Source: JAZDGX01 sp964482205 (GTDB lineage Bacteria; Eisenbacteria; RBG-16-71-46; CAIMUX01; WJJG01). From it: a DNA stretch of 64,000 nucleotides. The notes under the pieces are model-generated. The model did no database searches. It was given only the letters and a program-made list of their open reading frames with translations, and was not told the origin of the DNA. The position numbers and the translations under genes were made by a program. Location: the NCBI GenBank assembly GCA_964482205.1, contig CAYZWI010000004.1, positions 62,001-126,000 on the forward strand, given 5' to 3'. Of the stretch, positions 43,692 to 53,055 are shown piece by piece (position 1 is the stretch's first letter; each line of letters begins with the position of its first letter).

Positions 43692-45431
43692 ATGGCATTG
43701 GATTCGTTCTCGAGTCCCCGTTTCGATGTGGCCACGATCGCATGGCCCTCCATCGAAGCGTTTGCGCCGTACCGCGAGATGGCGCGGATCGCGGAGGCGA
43801 TGTCCGCATTGCCCGCGGGAATGCAGCGTGGAATGCATTCGCCCTCATCATCGCATGCGCCTGTGGACCTCGCGCAGCGCGACGCTTCGGCCTCCCCCTT
43901 CCTGGATCTGCGCGCCGCCGCGCGCGCCGTAGCCGAGCAGAATCCTCACCTGCCTCCTCCTCCCATCGAAGCGCGCTATGTGGTCGCTGGCCAGCAGGCG
44001 GGGCTTCTCTCGGGGCCGGTGTACACCATCCTGAAGGCCGTCTCGACCATCGCCCTCGCCCGCCGCTGGTCGATGAAGAGCGGCGAGCCAGTGCTGCCCT
44101 TGTTCTGGATCGCGAGCGAGGATCACGACATCCTCGAGATCAATCGCGTTCGCTTGCACGAACGCGCCTTCGTGCACGAGCTGCCCGAGTTCGAGCGCGG
44201 GCCGCGCCCGCAAGCTTCGCATGTCCCTCTTCTTTCAGCGCGCGAACCGTTGCTCGCATTTCTGCGCGATGCTCTGCCCTCCTCCGAGCACAAGGATGCG
44301 CTGATCGAATCGGTGGCGTCGCTCGACTTCCACGATTACGCCTCCACGTTTCGCAGTTTCATGGAGCGCCTCTTCCTTCCCTGGGAGTTGCGCTTCATCG
44401 ATCCGATCGCGCTCCGGCCGCTCACGGCGCCGGTGCTCGCTGCCCTGGTCGAACGCTGGGAGGCGTGCGAGGAGGCCTTCTCCGCAGGCGCGCGCGCGAT
44501 GACGGCCGAAGGCTTCACTCCGCCGCTCGAGCGCATCGGTCTCTTCGAGATCCGCGACGGATACCGGGTCGCGGTGAAGAAAGATGCCGCGGGATTTCAC
44601 CTCGCGACGGATACGAGCGAAACGGAGGCATGCGACGCGCGCACCGCAGCGCAGCGCATTCGCAGCGATCCGGCGCGCTTTTCCGGAAACGCCGCCTTCC
44701 GCCCGATCTGTCAGGATGCGGTCTTGCCGGTCGCGACGATGCTCGGAGGCCCATCGGAGCTTGCGTATCTGCGCCAGATCCGCCCGCTGTATGCCGTCGC
44801 CGATGTCCGTCCGGCGCGATCTCTTCCGCGCATCTCGGCGACCTTCGTGGAGCCGGGCGCAGCCCGCGCGGCAAGACAGGCGCACCTGGAAGGAGCGCGC
44901 ATGTTCGATGCGCGGGAGTTGCTCTCGAACCCCGCCGCATTACTGCGCGCGAGCGATTCGCCTACCAGCCGTGCAAACGATTCCACGCCCGGCGGCGCAA
45001 CTGAGCGCAGGGAGGGCCACGCAATCGCTTCCACGCCCGGCGGCGCCATCGAGCGCATCGAGACCCACGCGCGCGCGCTGGTGGAAGAGCTCGATCGCCT
45101 GGGACTCGATCCAGCGCCGCGCTGGCTGCGCACGAGCCGCGAGGATGTCCAAGCGATTGCCGCGCGCGTGACGGCCCGGCTGCGCGAGGCCGAACGCGAG
45201 GCCGCGGGGATGACGAAGGCGCGCCTCGAGAAGCTGGCCGCCGCCGTTCTTCCCGAAGGCAAGCCGCAGGAACGCGTGGTCAATGTGCTCCAGTTCCTGA
45301 ACCTTCACGGTCCCGGGTTTCTCGCGCGCATGATCGACGATCTCGATCCGGAAGCTTCGGGCCATCATCTCGTGCATGTCGATCCGCCCGGCAATGCGCG
45401 CGGCGGCCATGCGCACGAGCAAGGAGGATGA
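43692..45431 (+). CDS. bshC: Bacillithiol biosynthesis cysteine-adding enzyme BshC
   Basis: The 579-residue product carries BshC signatures VVAGQQAGLLSGPVYTILKA and LFWIASEDHDILEIN, and later FRPICQDAVLPVATMLGGP. BshC adds cysteine to glucosaminyl-malate to complete bacillithiol. A 48-bp in-frame tandem repeat encodes two copies of STPGGA[TI]ER near residues 430-462, an insertion before the C-terminal coiled coil. It overlaps nothing but is followed at once by bshB (AAGGAGG is in the stop region). First gene of the bsh operon. Confidence 0.95.
   Translation: MALDSFSSPRFDVATIAWPSIEAFAPYREMARIAEAMSALPAGMQRGMHSPSSSHAPVDLAQRDASASPFLDLRAAARAVAEQNPHLPPPPIEARYVVAGQQAGLLSGPVYTILKAVSTIALARRWSMKSGEPVLPLFWIASEDHDILEINRVRLHERAFVHELPEFERGPRPQASHVPLLSAREPLLAFLRDALPSSEHKDALIESVASLDFHDYASTFRSFMERLFLPWELRFIDPIALRPLTAPVLAALVERWEACEEAFSAGARAMTAEGFTPPLERIGLFEIRDGYRVAVKKDAAGFHLATDTSETEACDARTAAQRIRSDPARFSGNAAFRPICQDAVLPVATMLGGPSELAYLRQIRPLYAVADVRPARSLPRISATFVEPGAARAARQAHLEGARMFDARELLSNPAALLRASDSPTSRANDSTPGGATERREGHAIASTPGGAIERIETHARALVEELDRLGLDPAPRWLRTSREDVQAIAARVTARLREAEREAAGMTKARLEKLAAAVLPEGKPQERVVNVLQFLNLHGPGFLARMIDDLDPEASGHHLVHVDPPGNARGGHAHEQGG
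44981..45076. repeat. 48-bp tandem repeat (2x) in bshC
   Basis: Units 44981-45028 and 45029-45076 encode STPGGATERREGHAIA and STPGGAIERIETHARA. Differences are few, so the duplication is fairly recent and in frame. Confidence 0.9.
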
Positions 45432-45433
45432 CG

Positions 45434-46192
45434 ATGCCTGTGGATGTGCTTGCGATCGGGGCCCACCCCGACGATGTGGACATGATTTGCGGCGGCACGC
45501 TGGCCAAGCTCACGGCCGGCGGGCGGCGCGCCGCGATCGTCGACCTCACGCGCGGCGAAATGGCCTCGCGCGGAACGCCGGAGATTCGCGCGCGCGAGGC
45601 GCAGGCGGCGGCGGAGATTCTGGGCGTGCAGGAGCGGATCATTCTCGATCTCGGCGACGGCCGCCTGGAAAACAACGCCGAGAATCGCCGCCGGCTCATC
45701 GAAGTCATCCGCCGTCTACGCCCCACGCTCATCCTCACGCACTTCTGGGACGACCTGCACCCCGATCACGCGGCCGCGGGCCATCTCGTGCGCGCGATCA
45801 TGTATCCGGCCGGCTTCGCGCGTTATCCCGCCGAGGGCGAGCCTTACCGGCCGAACGAAGTGCTCTTCTTCATGGCGCACACGACCTTTCCACCAAGCTT
45901 CGTCGTCGACATCAGCGACTTCCACGAACGCAAGATGGCCGCGGTGAAGAGCTATGTTTCGCAGTTTCACCGGGAAGGCGACGACGACCAGCCGCCGACC
46001 GGGATTTCGGAACCGGACTTCCTGCTTTCGCTGGAAGCGCGCGCGCGCCACTACGGCGCGCTCATCGGGCGCACCTTCGGCGAGCCCTATCTCGTGACGC
46101 GCGTGGTTCCGATGAACGACCCGGTCGCGCATTACGAGCACTTTCCGAAGATCTACTCGTCGCGCACCTGGGAGCAGCAGGCCAAGCGCTAG
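45434..46192 (+). CDS. bshB: Bacillithiol biosynthesis deacetylase BshB
   Basis: The 252-residue LmbE-type zinc deacetylase shows AIGAHPDDVDMICGGTLAK and LHPDHAAAGHLVRAI, the metal-binding motifs. It removes the acetyl group from GlcNAc-malate, the second step. The start at 45434 is six bases after AAGGAGG; an ATG at 45428 overlaps the bshC stop but has no spacing to that site. It lies between bshC and bshA. Confidence 0.94.
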   Translation: MPVDVLAIGAHPDDVDMICGGTLAKLTAGGRRAAIVDLTRGEMASRGTPEIRAREAQAAAEILGVQERIILDLGDGRLENNAENRRRLIEVIRRLRPTLILTHFWDDLHPDHAAAGHLVRAIMYPAGFARYPAEGEPYRPNEVLFFMAHTTFPPSFVVDISDFHERKMAAVKSYVSQFHREGDDDQPPTGISEPDFLLSLEARARHYGALIGRTFGEPYLVTRVVPMNDPVAHYEHFPKIYSSRTWEQQAKR

Positions 46193-46259
46193 CGGGAAGG
46201 CGCGGCCGCGCTGGCACGATCCGAACGGGCGTCAGGATTGCGAAGCGAAGGAGGAGACG

Positions 46260-47396
46260 TTGAAGATCGTCGTCGCCTGTCATCCGACCCAGGGCGGCTC
46301 GGGCATCGTCGCGACCGAGCTCGCGACGGCGATGGCGCGCCGGGGTCACGAAGTGCATCTGGCCGCGTGGACGCGCCCCTACCGGCTCGCGTCCAATTCG
46401 CCCGTCATCTTCCACGAAATCGAGCTGTTCGAATATCCGCTCTTCCGCTGCCCGCCCTACGACTTCTCGCTTGCGAACCGGCTGGCCGGGATCATCGAGC
46501 AGCACGACATCGACATCATCCACGCGCACTACGCGATTCCCCACGCCATCGTCGCCCATCTCGCCCGCGAGGTGGCCGGCTCGCAGAGGACGGCGATCCT
46601 GACCACGCTTCACGGCACCGACATCACCCTCGTCGGAAGCCATCACGAGTTCTTTCGCCTGACGCGTCACGCGATGATCGCGTCCGATGGATTGACCGCG
46701 GTGTCGCGCTGGCTGTGCGACCAGACGATGGAGCGCTTTCATTTGCCCGATCCGCCCGAGATGATTCCGAATTTCGTGGATCCCGAGCACTTCCACCCCG
46801 GCGGCCGCGCGCGCTATCCGGAAGCGGGCGAACCCTTCCACTTCGTCCACGCGAGCAACTTGCGACCGGTCAAACGGATCGCCGATGTGGTGCGCGCGTT
46901 CTGCGATGTGCAGAAAGAAATCCCCGCCCGCCTCACGATTCTCGGCGAAGGGCCCGAGAAGGGACTGGCCGAAGTGCTGGTCGAGCAATTCGGCTTGGAG
47001 CAGAAAGTCACCTTCACGAGCACGGCGAACGACATCGCCGAGGTGATGCGCTCGGCGCACATGAACCTGCTCTTGAGCGAGTACGAATCCTTCGGCGTTT
47101 CGGCGCTCGAAGGGATGGCCTGCGGCACGCCTTGCGCGGCCAGCCGTAGCGGCGGCCTGCGGGAAGTGATCGACGACGGCACGACCGGCCTTCTCTGCCC
47201 CGTGGCCGACATCGGATGCACCGCGCAGCGGATCCTCACTGTGCTGCGCGATCGCGCGAACTGGGAAGCGATGAGCGCGGCCGCGGCCGAGTCCGCGCAT
47301 CAGCGATTCGGATTGGAAGTCGTCGTTCCGCAGTACGAAGCGCTGTACGAACGGTTGATGGCGAAGCGGGTGAAGCGAGTGGAGGCGGGCCGATGA
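46260..47396 (+). CDS. bshA: Bacillithiol glycosyltransferase BshA
   Basis: The 378-residue GT4 enzyme makes N-acetylglucosaminyl-malate from UDP-GlcNAc and L-malate. Motifs include CHPTQGGSGIVATELA, HAHYAIPHAIVAHLA, ILTTLHGTDITLVG and a C-terminal SEYESFGVSALEGMACG. The TTG start is preceded by GGAGGAG. Its stop overlaps the next start (ATGA). Confidence 0.95.
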   Translation: MKIVVACHPTQGGSGIVATELATAMARRGHEVHLAAWTRPYRLASNSPVIFHEIELFEYPLFRCPPYDFSLANRLAGIIEQHDIDIIHAHYAIPHAIVAHLAREVAGSQRTAILTTLHGTDITLVGSHHEFFRLTRHAMIASDGLTAVSRWLCDQTMERFHLPDPPEMIPNFVDPEHFHPGGRARYPEAGEPFHFVHASNLRPVKRIADVVRAFCDVQKEIPARLTILGEGPEKGLAEVLVEQFGLEQKVTFTSTANDIAEVMRSAHMNLLLSEYESFGVSALEGMACGTPCAASRSGGLREVIDDGTTGLLCPVADIGCTAQRILTVLRDRANWEAMSAAAAESAHQRFGLEVVVPQYEALYERLMAKRVKRVEAGR

Positions 47397-48037
47397 TCTT
47401 CGAGCAGATTGCGGTCGGAGGAGACCGGAACTTCGCCTACCTCGTCGGCGACGACGAGACGCGCCGCGCCGCGGTGGTCGATCCCGCGTTCAACCCGGAG
47501 CTCGTGCTCGAACGCGCGAGCGCGCATGGGCTTGACATCGTCTATCTCCTCAACACCCACGCGCACTACGACCACGCGGGAGGAAACGAGGTCGTGCTCG
47601 CACGCACCGCGGCGGAATGGGTGATGCGTCCGCGCTCGCAAGACGAGCCTCCGGCCCCGCGCACGCTGTCCCTGGGCCGCCTGACGCTCGAGCTTCTGCC
47701 TACTCCCGGCCACACGCCCGACAGCGTTTGCATCCACGTGCAAGAGCCGGGATCGCCGGGCAAGCTGATCACGGGAGACACGCTCTTCGTGGGAAAGGTG
47801 GGCGGCACCGATTACGAGGCGGGCGCCCGGGCCGAATACGATTCGCTCCACCGCGTGCTGCTCGCCTTGCCCGATGAGACGGAAGTGTGGCCGGGCCACG
47901 ATGTGGGCGTGCGGCCGCATTCGACGATCGGCGACGAGCGGCGCACGAATCCCTTTCTGCTGCGCAAGAGCTTCGAAGAGTTCGTTGAATTGAAGCGCGG
48001 ATGGCTGGCCTACAAGAAGGCGCACGGGATCGCCTGA
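47393..48037 (+). CDS. Metallo-beta-lactamase-fold hydrolase of the bacillithiol operon
   Basis: The 214-residue product has the metal motif LLNTHAHYDHAGGNE, then LPTPGHTPDSV, LITGDTLFVGKVG and WPGHDVGV. It resembles glyoxalase II and persulfide dioxygenases. Its start overlaps bshA (ATGA), so it belongs to the operon, and a bacillithiol-conjugate or persulfide hydrolase or dioxygenase is a reasonable but untested guess. The last ~60 residues are helical. Confidence 0.85.
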   Translation: MIFEQIAVGGDRNFAYLVGDDETRRAAVVDPAFNPELVLERASAHGLDIVYLLNTHAHYDHAGGNEVVLARTAAEWVMRPRSQDEPPAPRTLSLGRLTLELLPTPGHTPDSVCIHVQEPGSPGKLITGDTLFVGKVGGTDYEAGARAEYDSLHRVLLALPDETEVWPGHDVGVRPHSTIGDERRTNPFLLRKSFEEFVELKRGWLAYKKAHGIA

Positions 48038-48059
48038 GGAGTGCCGGCTACGCCCGCGC

Positions 48060-48428
48060 TCATTCGTTGCGGCTGAATCCCCGCAGCCAGTTCCACATCC
48101 GGCTCGGCAAACGCCCTTGCGATCGCGCCCGCGCCACGATGCGCCGCATGCGCGCGATGCGAGCACGATTCGACCGGTCGCTCGAAGGATGATCGAGCGC
48201 GTCGGAGTATGACTGCAAGGCTGAGTAGAGTATGCGCGCATGCTCATCGGTCATGATCAGCGTCCCGGGGCCCGGTCCGCTCTTGCGAACTAACATCTCA
48301 TCCAGCCAGTCCTCGAGATCCCCCACCACTTCGGAGGCACGCTGGTCGTACACGCGGCGGCTGACATACGCCAAGGCCTCGCGGACGATCTCCTGCTCCT
48401 TGCGTTCCAGATGCACGCGAGCCGTCAT
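48060..48428 (-). CDS. Conserved hypothetical protein
   Basis: The 122-residue product has a helical N-terminus (LERKEQEIVREALAYVSRR) and a basic C-terminus (RIARMRRIVARARSQGRLP). I recognise no family. It starts two bases after the stop of the threonine aldolase gene (stop TAG, then C, then ATG), so it is probably translated from the same mRNA. In-frame starts inside the threonine aldolase gene were not preferred. Confidence 0.6.
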   Translation of the reverse strand: MTARVHLERKEQEIVREALAYVSRRVYDQRASEVVGDLEDWLDEMLVRKSGPGPGTLIMTDEHARILYSALQSYSDALDHPSSDRSNRARIARMRRIVARARSQGRLPSRMWNWLRGFSRNE

Positions 48429-48429
48429 G

Positions 48430-49494
48430 CTACCCCGCGGAGTGGATTCCCTGTTCGAGTACTCGGCGCAAGATGCGAATGGCATGTTCGATGCCCTCGC
48501 GGGAGACATCCAAGTGCGTGACTGCCCGCACCCGTTGGGGGGCCACGGCGAGCATCCACACTCGTTCCTCGTTCAATGCCCGGCAAAGATCGGCCGCGGC
48601 GCCCCGAGCGCGATCGAGGTCGAAATAGACGATGTTGGTTTCCACGGTGGACGGATCGATCACGATTCCCGGAATGGCGGCGAGCCCGCGCGCGAGGAGC
48701 GCGGCGTTGGCGTGATCCTCGGCCAGCCGCTCGACATGATGGTCCAACGCATACAGCGCGCCCGCGGCGAGAATCCCCGCCTGGCGCATCCCGCCGCCGA
48801 ACATCTTGCGAAAGCGATGCGCGCGCTTGACCGCCGCCCGCGAGCCCGCGACCGCGGAACCCACCGGCGCGCCAAGCCCTTTCGAAAAACACATCGCCAC
48901 GGTATCGAACTCCTTGGCGAAGTCCTTGGCCGCGATTCCGGAGGCGACCGACGCGTTCATCAGCCGTGCGCCGTCGAGATGCATGCGCAAGCCGGCTTGT
49001 CGCGCAACCGCGCCGATCTCTTCGATGCGCGGAAGAGGCCAGATGGTTCCTCCGCCTCGATTGTGGGTGTTCTCGAGAACGACGAGACTGCTCATGGGCG
49101 CATGCGGATCTTCCGGATTGCGAATGGCCGCGCGCACCGCTTCGGCGTTGATCAGTCCCCGCTCCCCTTCCAACAAACGGAGCGAGCATCCTGAAAGCGC
49201 GGCTGGCCCGCCGCCTTCGTACAGATAGATGTGGCTGTCGCGATGGGCGATGATTTCCTGGCCCGGTTCGGTGAGCGCCCTGATGGCGACCTCATTGGCC
49301 ATCGTCCCGGAAGGCACGAAGAGCGCGGCTTCCTTGCCGAGGAGATCGGCCACGCGCTCCTGCAAACGGTTCACCGTGGGATCGTCGCCGAAGACATCGT
49401 CCCCCACCTCCGCCTCGGCCATCGCGCGCCGCATGCCGGCTGTGGGACGAGTGACCGTGTCGCTTCGGAGATCGATGGGAAACTGCGCGCTCAT
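48430..49494 (-). CDS. ltaE: Low-specificity L-threonine aldolase
   Basis: The 354-residue PLP enzyme cleaves threonine or allo-threonine to glycine and acetaldehyde. The lysine is in CFSKGLGAPVG near residue 202. Other motifs are DLRSDTVTRPTAGMRRAM, DDVFGDDPTVNRL, HLDGARLMNAS and ENTHNRGGGTIWP. The start at 49494 fits the family; the open frame continues upstream without conservation. A hypothetical gene follows on the same strand. Confidence 0.95.
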   Translation of the reverse strand: MSAQFPIDLRSDTVTRPTAGMRRAMAEAEVGDDVFGDDPTVNRLQERVADLLGKEAALFVPSGTMANEVAIRALTEPGQEIIAHRDSHIYLYEGGGPAALSGCSLRLLEGERGLINAEAVRAAIRNPEDPHAPMSSLVVLENTHNRGGGTIWPLPRIEEIGAVARQAGLRMHLDGARLMNASVASGIAAKDFAKEFDTVAMCFSKGLGAPVGSAVAGSRAAVKRAHRFRKMFGGGMRQAGILAAGALYALDHHVERLAEDHANAALLARGLAAIPGIVIDPSTVETNIVYFDLDRARGAAADLCRALNEERVWMLAVAPQRVRAVTHLDVSREGIEHAIRILRRVLEQGIHSAG

Positions 49495-49882
49495 TCCGCC
49501 CCCCGAGCGTTCGTGGTAATGGCTCTCTTCATGGCCCGCGCACTTGCCGTACGGCCCCGCCGGGCATGGCAGGCGCTGTGCTGCCAAGCATTAGCGCCGC
49601 CCCGCCGAGCGTTACAGGCGCTGCCCTGCCGAGCATCGCGAAACCGCAAGCGCCTCCGCTCGAATCGCTTTCGGCCTCCGCATTGTAGTCCGCGCCGCGC
49701 CGTGCCCACAATCCGCGAGTGCGCGCGTACGCGTCCCGCCGCCTTGCGTTGGCATGCTCGGGAATTCGCTCCGTGAATGGCAGGGTTGGATTTGCGAGAG
49801 CTCCTTCAGCCCGCAATCCCGATGTGGAACCGGGCGATACCTTATGGATACACTCCTCCGAAACCGTAAAAAGGAGACCGGC
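49495..49882. other. Intergenic region (388 bp), divergent, with a 45-bp repeat
   Basis: Between threonine aldolase (minus) and DsbD (plus). Two 45-bp imperfect units (49554-49598 and 49599-49643) built on GCCCCGCCG[GA]GC lie in it. An AAAAAGGAG ribosome binding site precedes DsbD. No conserved coding frame was recognised. Confidence 0.5.
49554..49643. repeat. 45-bp tandem repeat, two imperfect copies
   Basis: Units 49554-49598 and 49599-49643 each consist of a 24-bp and a 21-bp half. They lie in the intergenic region between ltaE and dsbD. Confidence 0.65.
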
Positions 49883-52084
49883 ATGATCAGACGGCGGCCC
49901 GGCATGAGGGCGGTTCGAGGGATGGACGCGAGCGGAAGAAGGGCGGGCAGAGCAGCGCGCATGGCGCTTGGCGGCTTCGGCCTCGCGTTGCTCGCGATTC
50001 TCAATGTCGGCGCGGTTCCGCAGGCGGACCCCAGCGAGATGCCGACCGAATTCCCTCGCCCGCGGATGCAGGCGTATTTGTCGCACGAAGCTCTGCCCGC
50101 GGGAGCGTCGGGCACCCTCCTGCTGACGCTCGAGGTCGCTCCGAACTTCCACATTCAGATCAACGACTTCCTCGAAGTGCTCCTTCCCGAAGGCGCTCCG
50201 ATCACGCTCGGCAAATGGACCGCAACCCGCCAGGATATGCACTCGGGAGTGCCGATCCTGCACAAGAAGACCGCGATCTATCTGCCCTTCACCGTCGCGG
50301 CCGGCACGGCCCCCGGACCGGTTTCCATCACCGGGCGCTTCGCCTTCCAGGGTTGCATCGAAGAGCCGGTCTTCGCCTGCTTCCCTCCCGATGAGATGGA
50401 ATTCCCCATCCAGTTCGAAGCGCTTCCCGCGGGCGGGCAAGCGCGGCCGGCGAACCAGGCGGTCTTCACGGCGAACGGGGTTGCCATCACTCCCGCTTCA
50501 GGGGAGAGCGCTGGATCGCAAGCGATGGAGAGCGCATCCGCCGCCGCAACGCAAGGGGCGCCGACTGCAGGCTCTGAGTCCGGGGCCCTGCCAACGGACG
50601 CGACTCCTTCGCAGACTACGCCGTCACAAGAAGACGCCTCTTCGACCACTCCGGCTTCCGGATCTTCGAACGGCGCACAAAGAGCTGCGGAGGGCGCGGG
50701 CGTCGTCAGCCCGGGCCAGGACTCGGGCCCCTCTTCCGCAAGACCTTCCGCCGAAGGCGAGACCACCGGCGCAAGCGCGCAACCGAAGCGCGACCTCGCC
50801 TCTCGCGTCAACGATGCGCTGGCGAAGAAATCGTTTCTCGCCTTCCTGCTCGTCTTCATCGGAGGAATCCTCACGAGCTTCACGCCGTGCGTCTATCCGA
50901 TGATTCCCATCACGATCAGCTATGTGGGCGGGCGCGCGAAAACCCGCGCGCACGGCTTCATCCTCTCGCTCTTCTTCGTGCTCGGCATCGCGATCATGTA
51001 CTCCGCGCTCGGGATCCTGGCCGCTTCGACGAGCTTCATCTTTGGCGCGGCCATGCAGAGCCCGATCGTGCTCCTCGTGGTCGCTGGGATCTTCGCCGCC
51101 ATGGGCGCGAGCATGCTCGGAGCGTTCGACCTCGCGCTGCCTTCCGGCCTGCAAGGCAGGCTCACCAGCGGCGCGCAGAGAGGCGGCGTGATCGGCGCGA
51201 TTCTCATGGGGATGGTGACCGGCCTCGTCGCTTCGCCCTGCGTCGGTCCCGTGCTCGTCGTGCTGCTCACCTTCGTCGCGCAATCGGGCAGCGTCTTCCT
51301 CGGCTTCTGGCTGCTCTTCACCTTCGCCTGCGGGCTCGGATTGCTCTTTCTCGTTCTCGGGACCTTTGCGGGCGCCATCCAGGCGCTTCCCGGCGCGGGA
51401 AGCTGGATGGACACGGTGAAGCATGTGTTCGGAGTCCTGCTGATCGGCGTCGCGATCTACTACCTGCGAACGCTGATCGGTCCGAAAGCGACCGGGCTCA
51501 TCGCGGGCGCGTACCTATTGATCGTGGGCGTCTTCACGGGAGCCTTCACTCCCTTGCCTTCCAATCCGGCCAAGGGCCAGCTCTTCCGAAAGTCGGCCGG
51601 CCTGCTCATCTTTCTTGCCGGCAGCGCGCTCTTCCTGCTCTGGTTCGCTTCGCTCATCGGCGCGCCGAGGCTCGCCGCCAATTCCGCGCCTTCCACGACG
51701 CTCTCATCCAATGCCCAAGTCGCCGCCCCGGCGAAGCCCGCCATCCGCTGGATCAGGAACGATGAGACGGCGCTCGAGCGCGCGCGCGCGGAGGGCCGTC
51801 CGGTGATGCAGGACTTCTACGCCGAAGTGTGGTGCGCGGCCTGCGAGGAAATGGAGGAGAAGACCTGGATCGATCCGGAAGTGATCGCGGAATCGCACCG
51901 CTTCACGGCCGTGAAGATGGACTTCACCCGCCGGGACGAATTCTCCAAGCGAGCTACCGAGCGGTACCAAATCCGGGGGGTACCGACCATCATCTTCTAC
52001 GATTCGTCGGGAAAGGAAGCGACCCGCTTCTTCGGATTCAAGGACGCCAAGGAAGTTATGAGCATCATGCGGTCGGTGCGCTAG
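49883..52084 (+). CDS. dsbD: Thiol:disulfide interchange protein DsbD
   Basis: The 733-residue three-domain transporter of reducing power begins with a signal segment. The N-terminal DsbD-alpha domain (about 60-180) contains the Cys pair of FQGCIEEPVFACFPP. A Ser/Thr/Ala/Pro-rich linker (190-300) precedes the membrane domain (about 300-560), whose paired cysteines are in SFTPCVYPMIP and VASPCVGPVLVV. The C-terminal thioredoxin domain has EVWCAACEEMEE. It carries electrons from cytoplasmic thioredoxin to periplasmic proteins. The start at 49883 has AAGGAG six bases upstream. Confidence 0.95.
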   Translation: MIRRRPGMRAVRGMDASGRRAGRAARMALGGFGLALLAILNVGAVPQADPSEMPTEFPRPRMQAYLSHEALPAGASGTLLLTLEVAPNFHIQINDFLEVLLPEGAPITLGKWTATRQDMHSGVPILHKKTAIYLPFTVAAGTAPGPVSITGRFAFQGCIEEPVFACFPPDEMEFPIQFEALPAGGQARPANQAVFTANGVAITPASGESAGSQAMESASAAATQGAPTAGSESGALPTDATPSQTTPSQEDASSTTPASGSSNGAQRAAEGAGVVSPGQDSGPSSARPSAEGETTGASAQPKRDLASRVNDALAKKSFLAFLLVFIGGILTSFTPCVYPMIPITISYVGGRAKTRAHGFILSLFFVLGIAIMYSALGILAASTSFIFGAAMQSPIVLLVVAGIFAAMGASMLGAFDLALPSGLQGRLTSGAQRGGVIGAILMGMVTGLVASPCVGPVLVVLLTFVAQSGSVFLGFWLLFTFACGLGLLFLVLGTFAGAIQALPGAGSWMDTVKHVFGVLLIGVAIYYLRTLIGPKATGLIAGAYLLIVGVFTGAFTPLPSNPAKGQLFRKSAGLLIFLAGSALFLLWFASLIGAPRLAANSAPSTTLSSNAQVAAPAKPAIRWIRNDETALERARAEGRPVMQDFYAEVWCAACEEMEEKTWIDPEVIAESHRFTAVKMDFTRRDEFSKRATERYQIRGVPTIIFYDSSGKEATRFFGFKDAKEVMSIMRSVR

Positions 52085-52341
52085 CCGCACAGATCCTCCT
52101 CTTGGGCCCTCCTGCGCATTGGGCGCAATCCCGACTGCGGCGCACGGACGCATTGGGCCGGCGGCGCGCGAGTGCATCTTCGACTGGACATCGCTCCCAC
52201 GGTTGCCGATACCCTCTGGGAAGGTAGATCCTCAGGGAAGGCAGAACCTCTTGAACGGTTTCCGCCGGCCGCTTTGCACCCAGGACGATGCGCCAACGGG
52301 CGAAGACGGCCGGCAATGTGACATGCGGAGATGGTCGCATC

Positions 52342-52932
52342 ATGACAGAACGCGCCGACAGGAAGTCCGAGACGCAAAAGGCCGAATGGGCGAGGCAAGC
52401 CAGGGAAGGGATGCCGCGAGAAATCGCGCCCGATGAGCCGGCTCGCATCTCTCCGCCGCCTCCCATCTCTCCCTCTCAGAAGGCCGGGGCATCCGCTCCC
52501 GCTTCGCTGCCTCGCGGCAAGGACCGGCGCGCGCGCCCCACTCCGATGCTCTCGCGCTACACGTTCTTCGGACGCAGGCGCGGGAATCGGCGCAATGACG
52601 ACCCTCAATCCTGCTACTATGTGGACCGCAGCTCGGGAGCATTCCACGTCGCCATCGTCGCGATGCTGGTCTTCATCGCTGCGGACACCGCTTCCACGCT
52701 CTACATCATCAGCCGGGGCGGAATCGAGGTGAACCCGCTGATGCGCTGGCTGCTGCAGATGGGATCGAGTTGGTTCATCGCAGCCAAAGTGGCATCGGGC
52801 TTCATCGGCTTCCTGATCCTTGCGGTGCACTGCAAGTTCCCGACCGCGCGCATCCTCGGCGCCCTGCTCGTCAGCGTGTATCTGGTGCTCGCCTTCTATC
52901 ATGTGTATCTGTTGACGAGCATGATCGTGTAG
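52342..52932 (+). CDS. DUF5658-type membrane protein
   Basis: The 196-residue product has a Pro/Arg-rich cytoplasmic N-terminus (about 1-85) and then three transmembrane helices. Features of the DUF5658 family are IAADTASTLYIISRGGIEVN, PLMRWLLQMGSSWF and a final FYHVYLLT. The function of the family is unknown. The start was placed at the ATG at 52342; earlier in-frame starts are not supported. Confidence 0.75.
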   Translation: MTERADRKSETQKAEWARQAREGMPREIAPDEPARISPPPPISPSQKAGASAPASLPRGKDRRARPTPMLSRYTFFGRRRGNRRNDDPQSCYYVDRSSGAFHVAIVAMLVFIAADTASTLYIISRGGIEVNPLMRWLLQMGSSWFIAAKVASGFIGFLILAVHCKFPTARILGALLVSVYLVLAFYHVYLLTSMIV

Positions 52933-53055
52933 GCGAACCTCACGCGCGGCGGCGCTCCATCGGCGCGGACCGCAACCGCCTTGACGCGCGCCGGATTGGC
53001 AACCGCCTCCGCGCGCATCGATTGCCCTCTTGGCAACCGGCCCATCTCGCGTGCT

